This document shows positions 1-8,606 of a stretch of 40,614 nucleotides of DNA, piece by piece. Below the pieces are notes generated by a model, which was not told the origin of the DNA, searched no databases, and saw only the letters and a list, made by a program, of their open reading frames with translations. Every line of letters starts with the position of its first letter. The stretch's first letter is position 1. This DNA comes from Actinomycetes bacterium (lineage in GTDB: Bacteria > Actinomycetota > Acidimicrobiia > Acidimicrobiales > RAAP-2), in assembly GCA_021807265.1 (NCBI GenBank), contig JAKAPH010000005.1:1-40614 (forward strand), read 5' to 3'. The translations under genes were made by a program, and so were the position numbers.

Positions 1-856
1 CGTCAATCACCTCGAGCGAGCCCATGCGTTCGAGGTGGACGGGTCCGATCGCGGTGACGACGGCGACCGTCGGTGGGCACCAGTCGCACATGGCCCGGAT
101 CTCGCCCGGGCCGAAGGTGCCCATCTCCGCGATGAACACGGTCGTACCGTCAGCGAGGTTCTCGTTGATCGCCCGCGATAGTCCGGCCCGATTGTTGAAG
201 CTGCGCGGCGAGGCGACGACGGAGCCGTCCATCAGCTGGGCCAGGTGATTCTTCGTGGAGGTCTTGCCGTAGGAGCCGGTGATCCCGACGACCGTCGGCG
301 CTACGCGCGCCAGGCGTGCGCGCGCTCGGTCGACGAACTCGCGCGCGCGGCGGTCCTCGTAGGGCGCCAGCACCCGCGTCGCCACGTCGAGCAGCGCGGG
401 CACGGCCCACACGACGATGACGATCCCGAGCCACGGCTCGGGCGTCAGCGCACCGAGCAACCCGATCGCGACGGCCATCACGCTCGCCACGACCGCGATG
501 GTCGTCGAGCGCCGCGTCCAGTGCAGCGCGCTGGTTCGCCCGCGCAGCGAGAGTCCCGTCGGGCAGAGCCAGCCGTAGAGGATTGCGTCGACGACCAGGA
601 TCACCGGGCTCGCGAGCACGAAACCGACGATCAGCACGAGAAAGAGCACGTGGCTGAGCGTCACTGGCCGGCGCAGGTTACTGCGTTCGGGCGCCGACGC
701 CCGCGCGACCTGGGGCGAGGTCCAGCGCCCGAGGAACCTCGCCAGCGACGCCGGCACGTAGTGCTCGCGCTGCAGGACGCGAAGCCACCGGACCAGCTGG
801 GCGCCGTACGCGCTCGCCACCGCGAGCGCCGTCACCACCTCGATCGCTACCCTCAC
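1..856 (-). CDS. Mur ligase family protein (MurF-like), C-terminal part truncated by window edge
   Basis: Reverse-strand reading from GTG at 856 gives MRVAIEVVTALAVASAYGAQLVRWLRVLQREH..., a hydrophobic N-terminal region, then VVGITGSYGKTSTKNHLAQLMDG (Mur ligase P-loop GxxGKTST) and FIAEMGTFGPGEIRAMCDWCPPTVAVVTAIGPVHLERMGS. Open at the left edge, so not in the ORF track. Confidence 0.85.
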   Translation of the reverse strand, partial: MRVAIEVVTALAVASAYGAQLVRWLRVLQREHYVPASLARFLGRWTSPQVARASAPERSNLRRPVTLSHVLFLVLIVGFVLASPVILVVDAILYGWLCPTGLSLRGRTSALHWTRRSTTIAVVASVMAVAIGLLGALTPEPWLGIVIVVWAVPALLDVATRVLAPYEDRRAREFVDRARARLARVAPTVVGITGSYGKTSTKNHLAQLMDGSVVASPRSFNNRAGLSRAINENLADGTTVFIAEMGTFGPGEIRAMCDWCPPTVAVVTAIGPVHLERMGSLEVID

Positions 857-1611
857 CCGAGCACCTCGTCGATCAATTCGCACAGCGCGGCCGGCGCTTC
901 GATGGGCACCAGATGGCCGATGCCCGGCAGGACCCGCAGGCGTCGTCCGTCGGCGTCGGGCGTGCGCAGCAGCGCGTTGGCGCGCTCGGCGACGCCCACG
1001 GGTACGACCGTGTCGAGCTCGCCCCACAGGAAGGCGACGGGCACCTCGATGCGCGCGAGCTCGTCTTCGTAGCCCTCGGCGACGGTCGCCACGAGCACGT
1101 CGCGAATGATTCCCGACGCGGCGCGGTAATCGGTCGATCCGTACTTGTGCCGGGCCGCCTCGAGGCGCTCGTCGGACAGCCAGCCGCGTCGGTGCAGCCA
1201 CCGGATCGTCCGGTACGGGCGCGGCGATCGAACAGTTACCCGCTCGCGCAGCAGTGGGCTGCCAGTCAGGATCACGCTCGTCACCAGCTCGGGGTGCTCG
1301 GCGGCGATCACCGTGGCGATTCGACCACCGAAGGAGTGTCCCACCACGAGGACCGGTCGGCCCAGTTCACCGAGCACCGGAGCGACGAGGGTCGCGTAGT
1401 AACGGGCGCCGCCCGCGACCGATGGGGGTGGTGAGGATCCGAACCCCGGCAGGTCGAGGGCCACGGACGAGCGTCCGGCGCGCGCGAGTACGGATTGGAC
1501 GGCGTCGAAGTCCCGGCCCCGACGGGCCCACCCGTGGAGCAGCACCACGTCGACGGGGCCTTCCCCGGCGACTTCACCAAAGATGGTCCCGTCACCGAAG
1601 GTCCGCAGCAC
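853..1611 (-). CDS. alpha/beta hydrolase
   Basis: 252 aa; VVLLHGWARRGRDFD, GHSFGG nucleophile elbow, C-terminal GIGHLVPIEAP His region; 4-bp overlap with downstream Mur ligase. Confidence 0.9.
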   Translation of the reverse strand: MLRTFGDGTIFGEVAGEGPVDVVLLHGWARRGRDFDAVQSVLARAGRSSVALDLPGFGSSPPPSVAGGARYYATLVAPVLGELGRPVLVVGHSFGGRIATVIAAEHPELVTSVILTGSPLLRERVTVRSPRPYRTIRWLHRRGWLSDERLEAARHKYGSTDYRAASGIIRDVLVATVAEGYEDELARIEVPVAFLWGELDTVVPVGVAERANALLRTPDADGRRLRVLPGIGHLVPIEAPAALCELIDEVLG

Positions 1612-1623
1612 CCCTCAAGGTTA
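1609..1623 (-). promoter_or_regulatory. putative leaderless promoter -10 (TAACCT-N6-GTG)
   Basis: ggTAACCTtgagggGTG at hydrolase start, divergent from the helicase promoter. Confidence 0.55.
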
Positions 1624-1655
1624 CCGAGGCAGCGCGCCGTGACGGCAATGACCGG

Positions 1656-1670
1656 TAGCGTCTGGTCGTG
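1656..1670 (+). promoter_or_regulatory. putative leaderless promoter -10 (TAGCGT-N6-GTG)
   Basis: ggTAGCGTctggtcGTG at helicase start. Confidence 0.6.
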
Positions 1671-3284
1671 AGCGACGGCGCCGAGTTCTCCACCGATCTG
1701 CTGGTGGGCCTGACCCCTGAACAGCGCGAGGCGGTGACCTCGAGCGCTCGACGCCTGCTCGTGCGAGCCACGGCCGGCTCGGGCAAGACGCACGTGCTGA
1801 CCCTTCGCATCCAGCGGCGGATCGCCGAAGGCGACTACAGCCCCGACCAGGTGCTCGCCATGACCTTCACCCGGAAGGCGGGCGACGAACTTCGCCGGCG
1901 CCTCTTCGCCTCGGGCATCAGCGACGTGCGCGCGGGCACGTTTCACCGCGCCGCGCTCACCCTGGTGAATCAGCACCGACGTGACAGCGGCCGACCGCCC
2001 GTCGTGCTGGAGACCTCGCGCCGGCGCCTGGTAAGCGCGCTGGCGGCCCAGCTCGCCGAGTCGGGCGTCGTGCGACTCGACGACTGGCAGCTGCCCCGGC
2101 TCGAGCTCGAGATCGGGTGGGCCCTCAGCCAGGGGCTGAACGGCGGCACGTACATGCGCCAGGCCCGGCGCCATCATCGCGACGCGCCGCTGCCCGTGGC
2201 GACCTTCGCCGACGTGCTCGACCGCTACGTCGGGTTGTGCCACAGCCGCGGCGTGCTCGACTTCGACCTCCTGCTGAGCGAGGCCATCGCGCTGCTGCGC
2301 AACGAGCCCGCCGTGCGCGCGGCCTTCCGTCATCGCACCCCGTCGCTCTACGTCGACGAGGCCCAGGACATGAACCCGCTGCAGTTCATGCTGCTGCGCG
2401 AGATGGCCGGCGACGACCCCGACCTGTTCAGCGTCGGCGACCCGAATCAGTCCATCTACGGGTTCAACGGGGCGAATCCCCAACTGCTGGGCGAGATCGT
2501 GAACACCTGGCCCGACACGGTGGTGCTCGACCTGACGCGCAACCACCGCTCGACCGCGCGCATCGTCGCGGTCGCGAACACCCTGCTCGAGGAGGGCGCC
2601 CGCGGCATCGTCCCGGCGCGCGATGACGGTCCTACGCCGATCGTTCGCGCCTATAACACCGACGACGAGGAGGCCCGCCACGTCGCCGCGTGGCTCGGCG
2701 TCAACCACCGCCCGGGCACCTCGTGGCGCTCGATGGCGGTGCTGGCGCGCACCAACGCCCAGCTCGACCTCGTCGCGGCGGCCCTCGAAACGGCGTCGAT
2801 TCCCGCCGAGCGGCGCGGCACCGACCACTCGCCCGCGTCGGACCTGTTCACGCCGAACGAGGGTCGGCGCGTCGAGCACGACACACCCGACGCGGTGGCA
2901 CTCTCGACGATCCACCGTGCCAAGGGGCTCGAATTCGAACACGTCGCGGTCGTCGGGTGGGCCGAGGGGCTGCTACCCCACTACAACGCGACCACCGAGG
3001 CCCAGCTCGCCGAGGAGCAGCGCCTGGCCTACGTGGCGATCAGCCGCGCCGAGCTCTCGCTGCTGCTGACGTGGAGCCGCGGCCGCAATGACCCCCGGTA
3101 CCCGGACCGCGCGCCGTCTCGCTACCTGGCGCCGATCGAGCACGTCATCGCCGCCATCAACCGCAAGGACGCTCCCCTGACGGGCGAGGCGCGCAAGGCT
3201 CGGCTCGCGGCCATACGACGCGACCTCGCGGCCGCAACCGACGAAGTAGCGTGGCCCACTGATGGGCGATCAAGTACTTCGTGA
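1668..3284 (+). CDS. UvrD/PcrA-like ATP-dependent DNA helicase (SF1A)
   Basis: 538 aa; Walker A ATAGSGKTHVL, TFTRKAGDELRRR, DEAQDMNPLQ, GDPNQSIYGFNGA, STIHRAKGLEFEHVAVVG, EEQRLAYVAISRA. Confidence 0.93.
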   Translation: MSDGAEFSTDLLVGLTPEQREAVTSSARRLLVRATAGSGKTHVLTLRIQRRIAEGDYSPDQVLAMTFTRKAGDELRRRLFASGISDVRAGTFHRAALTLVNQHRRDSGRPPVVLETSRRRLVSALAAQLAESGVVRLDDWQLPRLELEIGWALSQGLNGGTYMRQARRHHRDAPLPVATFADVLDRYVGLCHSRGVLDFDLLLSEAIALLRNEPAVRAAFRHRTPSLYVDEAQDMNPLQFMLLREMAGDDPDLFSVGDPNQSIYGFNGANPQLLGEIVNTWPDTVVLDLTRNHRSTARIVAVANTLLEEGARGIVPARDDGPTPIVRAYNTDDEEARHVAAWLGVNHRPGTSWRSMAVLARTNAQLDLVAAALETASIPAERRGTDHSPASDLFTPNEGRRVEHDTPDAVALSTIHRAKGLEFEHVAVVGWAEGLLPHYNATTEAQLAEEQRLAYVAISRAELSLLLTWSRGRNDPRYPDRAPSRYLAPIEHVIAAINRKDAPLTGEARKARLAAIRRDLAAATDEVAWPTDGRSSTS

Positions 3285-4656
3285 GGCGCTGACGTCGCTG
3301 CTGGGCGACGGCGCCGTCACCTTCAGTCCGCACCACAATCCCGACGACCTGCACGACGAAACCCTGCACCCCGACCGCGTCGAGCCCTTCGCGGTCGCCT
3401 ACCCCTCTTCGACGGAAGACGTCGCCGCCATCGCGCGCCTCGCCAGTCGCCACCAGGTGCCGATCACGCCGCGCGGTTCGGGCACCGGCCTTTCCGGGGG
3501 CGCGACCCCGGTAAAGGACGGCATCGTCGTCAGCTTCGCCCGGATGAACGACATCCGTTCCATCGACGAGCGCGACCACGTCGTGGTCGTCCAGCCGGGC
3601 GTGATCCTGCGCGATCTCGATGACGCGCTGCGACCCCTGGGCCTGCGCTACCCCGTCTACCCCGGCGAGACCTCGGGCTCGCTGGGGGGCAACGTCAACA
3701 CCAACGCCGGCGGCATGCGGGCCGTTCGCCACGGGGTGACCCGCCAGCACGTCCTGGGCCTCGAGCTCGTGCTCATCGACGGCACGGTGATGCGCGTCGG
3801 CGGCCCGGTGATGAAGTCCTCGTCGGGCTATGACCTGACCCAGCTCATCGTTGGCAGCGAGGGCACCCTCGCGATGGTGACCGAGGTCACGCTTCGGCTC
3901 TCGCCGCGCTTCGATCACACCGCCACGGTCCTCGTGCCCTTCGCCGACCTGACCGAGGTCACGTCGATCGTGCCGCGCATCGTCGCCTCCGGTCTCGAAC
4001 CGTCGATCCTGGAGTACCTCGACCTGCTCACCATGGCCGCGATCACCAAGGCGTCCAACCTCGAGCTCGGGGTCGCCCCCGACGTGGTGGCGCGCACGTC
4101 GGCCTACCTCGTCATCGTGCTCGAGACTCGCACCGCGGCCCAGCTCGACAACGACCTCGCGGACCTCGCGGACCTGGTGGAGTCGGCCGGCGCCCTCGAC
4201 GTCTACGTGCTGCCCGGCGGCGCCGCCGCCCGCTTGATCGAGGCCCGCGAACGGGTCTTCTGGGTCTCCAAGGCGGCCGGCGCCAACGAGATCATCGACG
4301 TGGTCGTGCCCCGTTCTCGGGTCCCGGAGTTCCTCGAGCGCGCCCAGCTGCTCGGCGAACAGTTCGGCGCCTTCGTGGCCGGCTGCGGCCACGTCGGCGA
4401 TGGCAACGTCCACCTGTCGATCTTCCAGGACGATCACGAACGCCGCGGCGCCATGCTGCACGAGCTCTTCGCCGCGGGGCTGGCGCTCGGCGGACAGATC
4501 TCGGGTGAGCACGGCATCGGCCGCGACAAGCAGGCCGCCTACCTCGCGCTCAGCGATCCCAACGTCCTCGCCCTGCAGCGACGGCTGAAGCAGGCCTTCG
4601 ACCCGTCGGGTCTGCTGAACCCCTTCCGCCACCTCGACGACCGGGTCCGGCCGTGA
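3262..4656 (+). CDS. FAD-binding oxidase, GlcD-like (glycolate/D-lactate dehydrogenase family)
   Basis: 464 aa; PITPRGSGTGLSGGATP, YPGETSGSLGGNVNTNAGGMRAVRHGVT, GHVGDGNVHLSIF, ISGEHGIGRDKQ motifs; start overlaps helicase 3' end. Confidence 0.9.
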   Translation: MGDQVLREALTSLLGDGAVTFSPHHNPDDLHDETLHPDRVEPFAVAYPSSTEDVAAIARLASRHQVPITPRGSGTGLSGGATPVKDGIVVSFARMNDIRSIDERDHVVVVQPGVILRDLDDALRPLGLRYPVYPGETSGSLGGNVNTNAGGMRAVRHGVTRQHVLGLELVLIDGTVMRVGGPVMKSSSGYDLTQLIVGSEGTLAMVTEVTLRLSPRFDHTATVLVPFADLTEVTSIVPRIVASGLEPSILEYLDLLTMAAITKASNLELGVAPDVVARTSAYLVIVLETRTAAQLDNDLADLADLVESAGALDVYVLPGGAAARLIEARERVFWVSKAAGANEIIDVVVPRSRVPEFLERAQLLGEQFGAFVAGCGHVGDGNVHLSIFQDDHERRGAMLHELFAAGLALGGQISGEHGIGRDKQAAYLALSDPNVLALQRRLKQAFDPSGLLNPFRHLDDRVRP

Positions 4657-6206
4657 ACGGCGCCCGATCGCTGCTCGCCACGATGGGCGCCAACGGCGTC
4701 ACCACAGTCTTCGCCAATCCCGGCACGTCAGAGATGCACTTCGTCGCCGCGCTCGACGACGTCGCGGACGTGCGCGCGGTGCTCTGTCTCTTCGAAGGGG
4801 TGGCGACGGGCGCCGCCGACGGCTACGCGCGCGTGACGGGTCGTGCGGCCGCGACGCTGTTGCACCTGGGGCCGGGGCTCGCCAACGGCTGGGCCAACCT
4901 GCACAACGCGCGCCGCGCGCGCGTGCCGCTGCTCAACGTCATCGGCGATCACGCGACCTACCACGCGCGCTACGACGCGCCGCTGCAGAGCGACATCGCC
5001 GCCGTCGCGGGCACCCTCGACGGCCCGGTGTTCAACCCGCGCCGTCCCGACGACGTGGCCACCGAGGCGGCGCGCGCCATCGCCGGTGCCTACGGCCCGC
5101 CAGCGCGCGTGGCCACGCTCATCCTGCCCGCCGACGTCTCCTGGGGCGAGGTCCCCACGCCACCGGCCGAGTGGCCCGTTGCCATGCCGACCCGCGCGCC
5201 CGCGCCCGACGACGACCTCCTCGAACTCGCCGCGACGCGCCTGCGCACGACGCGGTCGGCCGTCTTCCTCGGCGGCACGGCGACCACCCAGGCGCTGATG
5301 GGCCTCGCCCAGCGGATCGGGGCCGCGAGCGGCGCCAAGGTGATGGTCGAGACGTTCCCCACCGCGATGGACCGCGGCGCGGGCGTCTTTCAACCCGAGC
5401 GACTGATCTACCTGAGCGAGTTCGCCGTCGCCCAACTCGCCGATCTGGAGACGCTCGTCCTGATCGGCACGAACGAACCCGTCGGCTTCTTTGCCTACCC
5501 CGATGTGCCGAGCCGGCTCGTCGGCGAGGACTGCCACGTCGTCGCGCTCGCCCCGCCCGGCACCGACGCCGAAGCCGCGCTCGCGGCGTTGGTCGGTCTG
5601 CTCGATGCGCCGGTCGTCGCCCCGGCCCGCGGTGACGCACCCGAAGCGCCCAGTGGCGCCCTCACCGCCCAGAGCCTCGCCGCGGCCATCGCCGCCACGA
5701 TGCCCGACGGGGCGGTCCTGAGCGACGAGTCCAATACGAGCGGCATCCACCTCTACGGCGCGACGGCCTTCGCCGCGCCCCACCGACTGCTCACGCTGAC
5801 GGGTGGATCGATTGGCTTTGGCCTACCCGTGGCGGTCGGCGCCGCGATCGGCTCGGGCAGCCGGGTCATCGCCCTCGAATCGGACGGATCGATGATGTAC
5901 ACCATGCAGGCGCTCTGGACGATGGCCCGCGAGGGTCTTGACGTCACGGTCGTCGCACTGTCCAACCGCCGCTACGCCATCTTGGACTTCGAGCGCCAGC
6001 GGGTCGGCGCGACCGGCGCCGGCGACGCCAGCGAGCGACTGCTCGCGCTGGACCAGCCGACCCTCGACCTGTGCGGGGTCGCACGCGCCCTGGGTGTGCC
6101 GGCGACCATGGTCACGACCGCCGACGAGCTCGTGAGCGCGCTGCGCCGCTCGTACGCCACCGACGGACCCTCGTTCATCGAGGTGCCGCTGCCCGCCGCC
6201 TTCTAA
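4653..6206 (+). CDS. thiamine-pyrophosphate-dependent enzyme, acetolactate synthase large-subunit/benzoylformate decarboxylase-like
   Basis: 517 aa; NPGTSEMHFVAALD, ADGYARVTGRAAATLLHLGPGLANG; C-terminal TPP-binding LESDGSMMYTMQALWTMAREGLDVTVVALSNRRYAIL. 4-bp overlap with upstream gene. Confidence 0.88.
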   Translation: MNGARSLLATMGANGVTTVFANPGTSEMHFVAALDDVADVRAVLCLFEGVATGAADGYARVTGRAAATLLHLGPGLANGWANLHNARRARVPLLNVIGDHATYHARYDAPLQSDIAAVAGTLDGPVFNPRRPDDVATEAARAIAGAYGPPARVATLILPADVSWGEVPTPPAEWPVAMPTRAPAPDDDLLELAATRLRTTRSAVFLGGTATTQALMGLAQRIGAASGAKVMVETFPTAMDRGAGVFQPERLIYLSEFAVAQLADLETLVLIGTNEPVGFFAYPDVPSRLVGEDCHVVALAPPGTDAEAALAALVGLLDAPVVAPARGDAPEAPSGALTAQSLAAAIAATMPDGAVLSDESNTSGIHLYGATAFAAPHRLLTLTGGSIGFGLPVAVGAAIGSGSRVIALESDGSMMYTMQALWTMAREGLDVTVVALSNRRYAILDFERQRVGATGAGDASERLLALDQPTLDLCGVARALGVPATMVTTADELVSALRRSYATDGPSFIEVPLPAAF

Positions 6207-6964
6207 ACCGCGTCGAATTCGGCCACTACCGGGGCGTGGTCCGACGGCTTGTCGCCCTTGCGGGCGTCGCGGTCCACGTACCCGGCCGTCGCGCGCCGGC
6301 CCAGGGCCTCGTCCACGAGCAGCAGGTCGATCCGCAGCCCGTGGTTCTGGTGGAACGCGCCGCCGCGGTAGTCCCACCACGAGAATGCCGGCTCGCCGGG
6401 GTGCAGCTCGCGAATGACGTCGACCAGACCCGTCGACTCGATCGCGCGCACCGCCGCGCGCTCGGGCTCACTGACGTGGGTCGCGCCGACGAAACTCGCG
6501 GGGTCCCAGCAGTCGAGGTCGGTGGGCGCGACATTGAAGTCGCCGCCGAGGATAAAGGGGCCCGCCGAGCGCGCCGCCGCGAGTTCCCCGAGCCGGCCCA
6601 GCCAGTCCAACTTGTAGCGGTAGTGCGGGTCGTCGAGGGACCGGCCGTTGGGAACGTAGCAGGAGTAGACCCGCACGCCGCCACAGGTAGCGCCGATGAT
6701 GCGCGCCTCGGGGTCGTCGTCGCCGAAACCGCGCTGCACGTCCGTCACGCCGACGCGCGACAGGATCGCGACGCCGTTCCACTGCCCCTGGCCGTAGTGC
6801 GCAGCGGCGTAGCCCGCGTCGGCGATCGCCCCGACGGGAAATCGGTCGTCCGTGGACTTCGTCTCTTGAATGAGCACGACGTCGGGCTGGGCATCGGCGA
6901 GCCATGACGTCAGACGGGGCAGCCGGGCCGCCACCGAGTTGACGTTCCAGGTCGCGATCTTCAC
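6203..6964 (-). CDS. xth: exodeoxyribonuclease III
   Basis: Starts MKIATWNVNSVAARLPRLTSWL (GTG at 6964; the longer ORF is an artefact); IQETKSTDDRFP, GDFNVAPTDLDCWDP, SDHAPVVAEF. Confidence 0.92.
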   Translation of the reverse strand: MKIATWNVNSVAARLPRLTSWLADAQPDVVLIQETKSTDDRFPVGAIADAGYAAAHYGQGQWNGVAILSRVGVTDVQRGFGDDDPEARIIGATCGGVRVYSCYVPNGRSLDDPHYRYKLDWLGRLGELAAARSAGPFILGGDFNVAPTDLDCWDPASFVGATHVSEPERAAVRAIESTGLVDVIRELHPGEPAFSWWDYRGGAFHQNHGLRIDLLLVDEALGRRATAGYVDRDARKGDKPSDHAPVVAEFDAV

Positions 6965-7395
6965 GTCAGATCGGCCAGCACGAAGAGCAGGTCCGCCTCG
7001 GCGGCGACGTCGCCGGCCACGGTGGCGACACCGTGGCCCTTGCCCGCGCGCGCCGAGAGCCGGGTCATCTCGCAGTACAGCGTCACCGTGTCGCCCGGCA
7101 CGACCTGTCGACGGAATCGGGCGTGTTCGACGCCGCCGAAGAGCGGCAGGCGCCCGCGGTAGCGCTCGTCGGCGAGCACCGCGACGCCCCCGCACTGGGC
7201 GAGCGACTCGAGCAGCAGGACCCCGGGTGTCGTGGGGCGTCCCGGGAAGTGCCCGGGAAAGAACCACTCGTCACCGCGCAGGGTCCAGGTGCCTGTCGCG
7301 TGCTGGCCGGGCTCGATCTCGAGGAGCTCGTCGAGCAACAAGAAGGGCTCGCGGTGCGGCAGCCAGTCCCGGGGGTCGAGGGAGAGGTCGTTCAT
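6961..7395 (-). CDS. FabZ-like 3-hydroxyacyl-ACP dehydratase
   Basis: 144 aa; LPHREPFLLLDELLEIEPG, FFPGHFPGRPTTPGVLLLESLAQCGG hotdog dehydratase motif. Confidence 0.88.
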   Translation of the reverse strand: MNDLSLDPRDWLPHREPFLLLDELLEIEPGQHATGTWTLRGDEWFFPGHFPGRPTTPGVLLLESLAQCGGVAVLADERYRGRLPLFGGVEHARFRRQVVPGDTVTLYCEMTRLSARAGKGHGVATVAGDVAAEADLLFVLADLT

Positions 7396-8606
7396 GACAG
7401 GGCCAATTCTGCGATCCGCCGATCGGGATCCACGGTGATGAGGCGGAACGTGCGCCGATCGCCGCGCTTGAGCACGTCGCGCGCCCTCGCCGGCGGCGGA
7501 TCACCGAGCAGGGTCGTCGGGGCGTAACACTCGACCTGGCCGCCCTTGAAGGTGACGGTGATGACCGCGCCGTGAGACGTGAAGGTCGTCACCTCGCCCT
7601 CGAGGCGCGCGCCGAGTTTGAAGGCGGTGCGAAAGCGCGCGAAGGTGTCTTCGGGGTTGACGGGCTGACGGCCGCGCCGCAGTGCCACCGTCGGAGCGAT
7701 CGTCGTCGGCGCTGGCTCGACGCTTCGGAGCGTGGTCGCCACCGGGACCGCGTCCTTCACCGGCGCGACGGACTCGGACCGACGCTTGGTGACGGCCTTG
7801 GTCGGCGAAGACTTCGTCGCGGGGGCTCGCTTGGCTGGCGTGCGCTTTGCCGCCTCGGTCTTCTTCGTAGCCTCGGCCTTCTTCGTGGGTTTCGTAGCCT
7901 TGGCCACCGGCGTCTTGGCTGCGGGCGCCGGCGGTGCGGTCGACTTCGCTGCGGGCGGCGGTGCCGTTATCTTGGCCGCGGGCGCGGCCGCTGCGGTCGT
8001 CTTGGCCGCGCGCTTGGACGCGCGCGCCACCTTCTCGGGCGTCTTCTTCGCCGGGGCTTTCGCTTCCGAGGGCTTCGCACTCGGTTTGGCGGCCGAGATG
8101 GTGGTGCCAATCGACGGGGCAGCCCCGTCGGGCATCAAGACCGCGAGCTTCTTGACCGTGCGCGCGCTCTTCGTGCCGCGCACCGGCAGTCGGGGGGTGA
8201 AGATCCAGCCGACCCCGGGGACCGGCTTGCCGCCGACCAGCCTTCCCTCGTCGAAGAGCCACGGGTAGATGGCGTGGAACTCCTGGAACGAATCGTTGCT
8301 CAGCACCACGCCATTGATCCGGTCGGCGATCTTCAAGATGAAGGCGTCGCCTCGGCCGATGGCCCCAGCCGGCGGCGTCACGATCGTGCCGTCGAGCTCG
8401 CGGTCCTTAAAGTGTGCCCGCTCGGCGCTCGCGACGCGGTGGCCGAAGCTCGCGTCCACGACCACGACGATTTCCGCGCGCGGGTTCTCCTCGCGAAAGG
8501 CCTTGATCGCGTCATCCAACTGGCCCAGGCTCGGATCGGTACGACCCTCGGTGGCGAGATTCGAGCCGTCGACGACGACGCGAAGCCGCGCGCGGGTCGC
8601 GCTCAC
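7392..8606 (-). CDS. NYN-domain (Zc3h12a-like) ribonuclease with long K/A/P-rich linker and C-terminal S1-like domain
   Basis: GTG start at 8606 overlapping kgd stop (GTGA). RVVVDGSNLATEGR, IVVVVDASFGHRV, GRGDAFILKIADRINGVVLSNDSFQEF; then ~180 aa basic low-complexity; then FKLGARLEGEVTTFTSHGAVITVTFKGGQVECYAPTTLLGDPP. ORF-track version (to 10022) wrongly extends through kgd. Confidence 0.85.
   Translation of the reverse strand: MSATRARLRVVVDGSNLATEGRTDPSLGQLDDAIKAFREENPRAEIVVVVDASFGHRVASAERAHFKDRELDGTIVTPPAGAIGRGDAFILKIADRINGVVLSNDSFQEFHAIYPWLFDEGRLVGGKPVPGVGWIFTPRLPVRGTKSARTVKKLAVLMPDGAAPSIGTTISAAKPSAKPSEAKAPAKKTPEKVARASKRAAKTTAAAAPAAKITAPPPAAKSTAPPAPAAKTPVAKATKPTKKAEATKKTEAAKRTPAKRAPATKSSPTKAVTKRRSESVAPVKDAVPVATTLRSVEPAPTTIAPTVALRRGRQPVNPEDTFARFRTAFKLGARLEGEVTTFTSHGAVITVTFKGGQVECYAPTTLLGDPPPARARDVLKRGDRRTFRLITVDPDRRIAELALS

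Noticed and set aside
3157-4632. 491-aa minus-strand ORF
   Set aside because: Antisense shadow of the GlcD-like gene; low-complexity acidic/basic translation.
6965-7267. N-terminal extension of the Xth ORF
   Set aside because: Arg-rich nonsense overlapping fabZ-like CDS; canonical MKIATWNVNS start lies at 6964.
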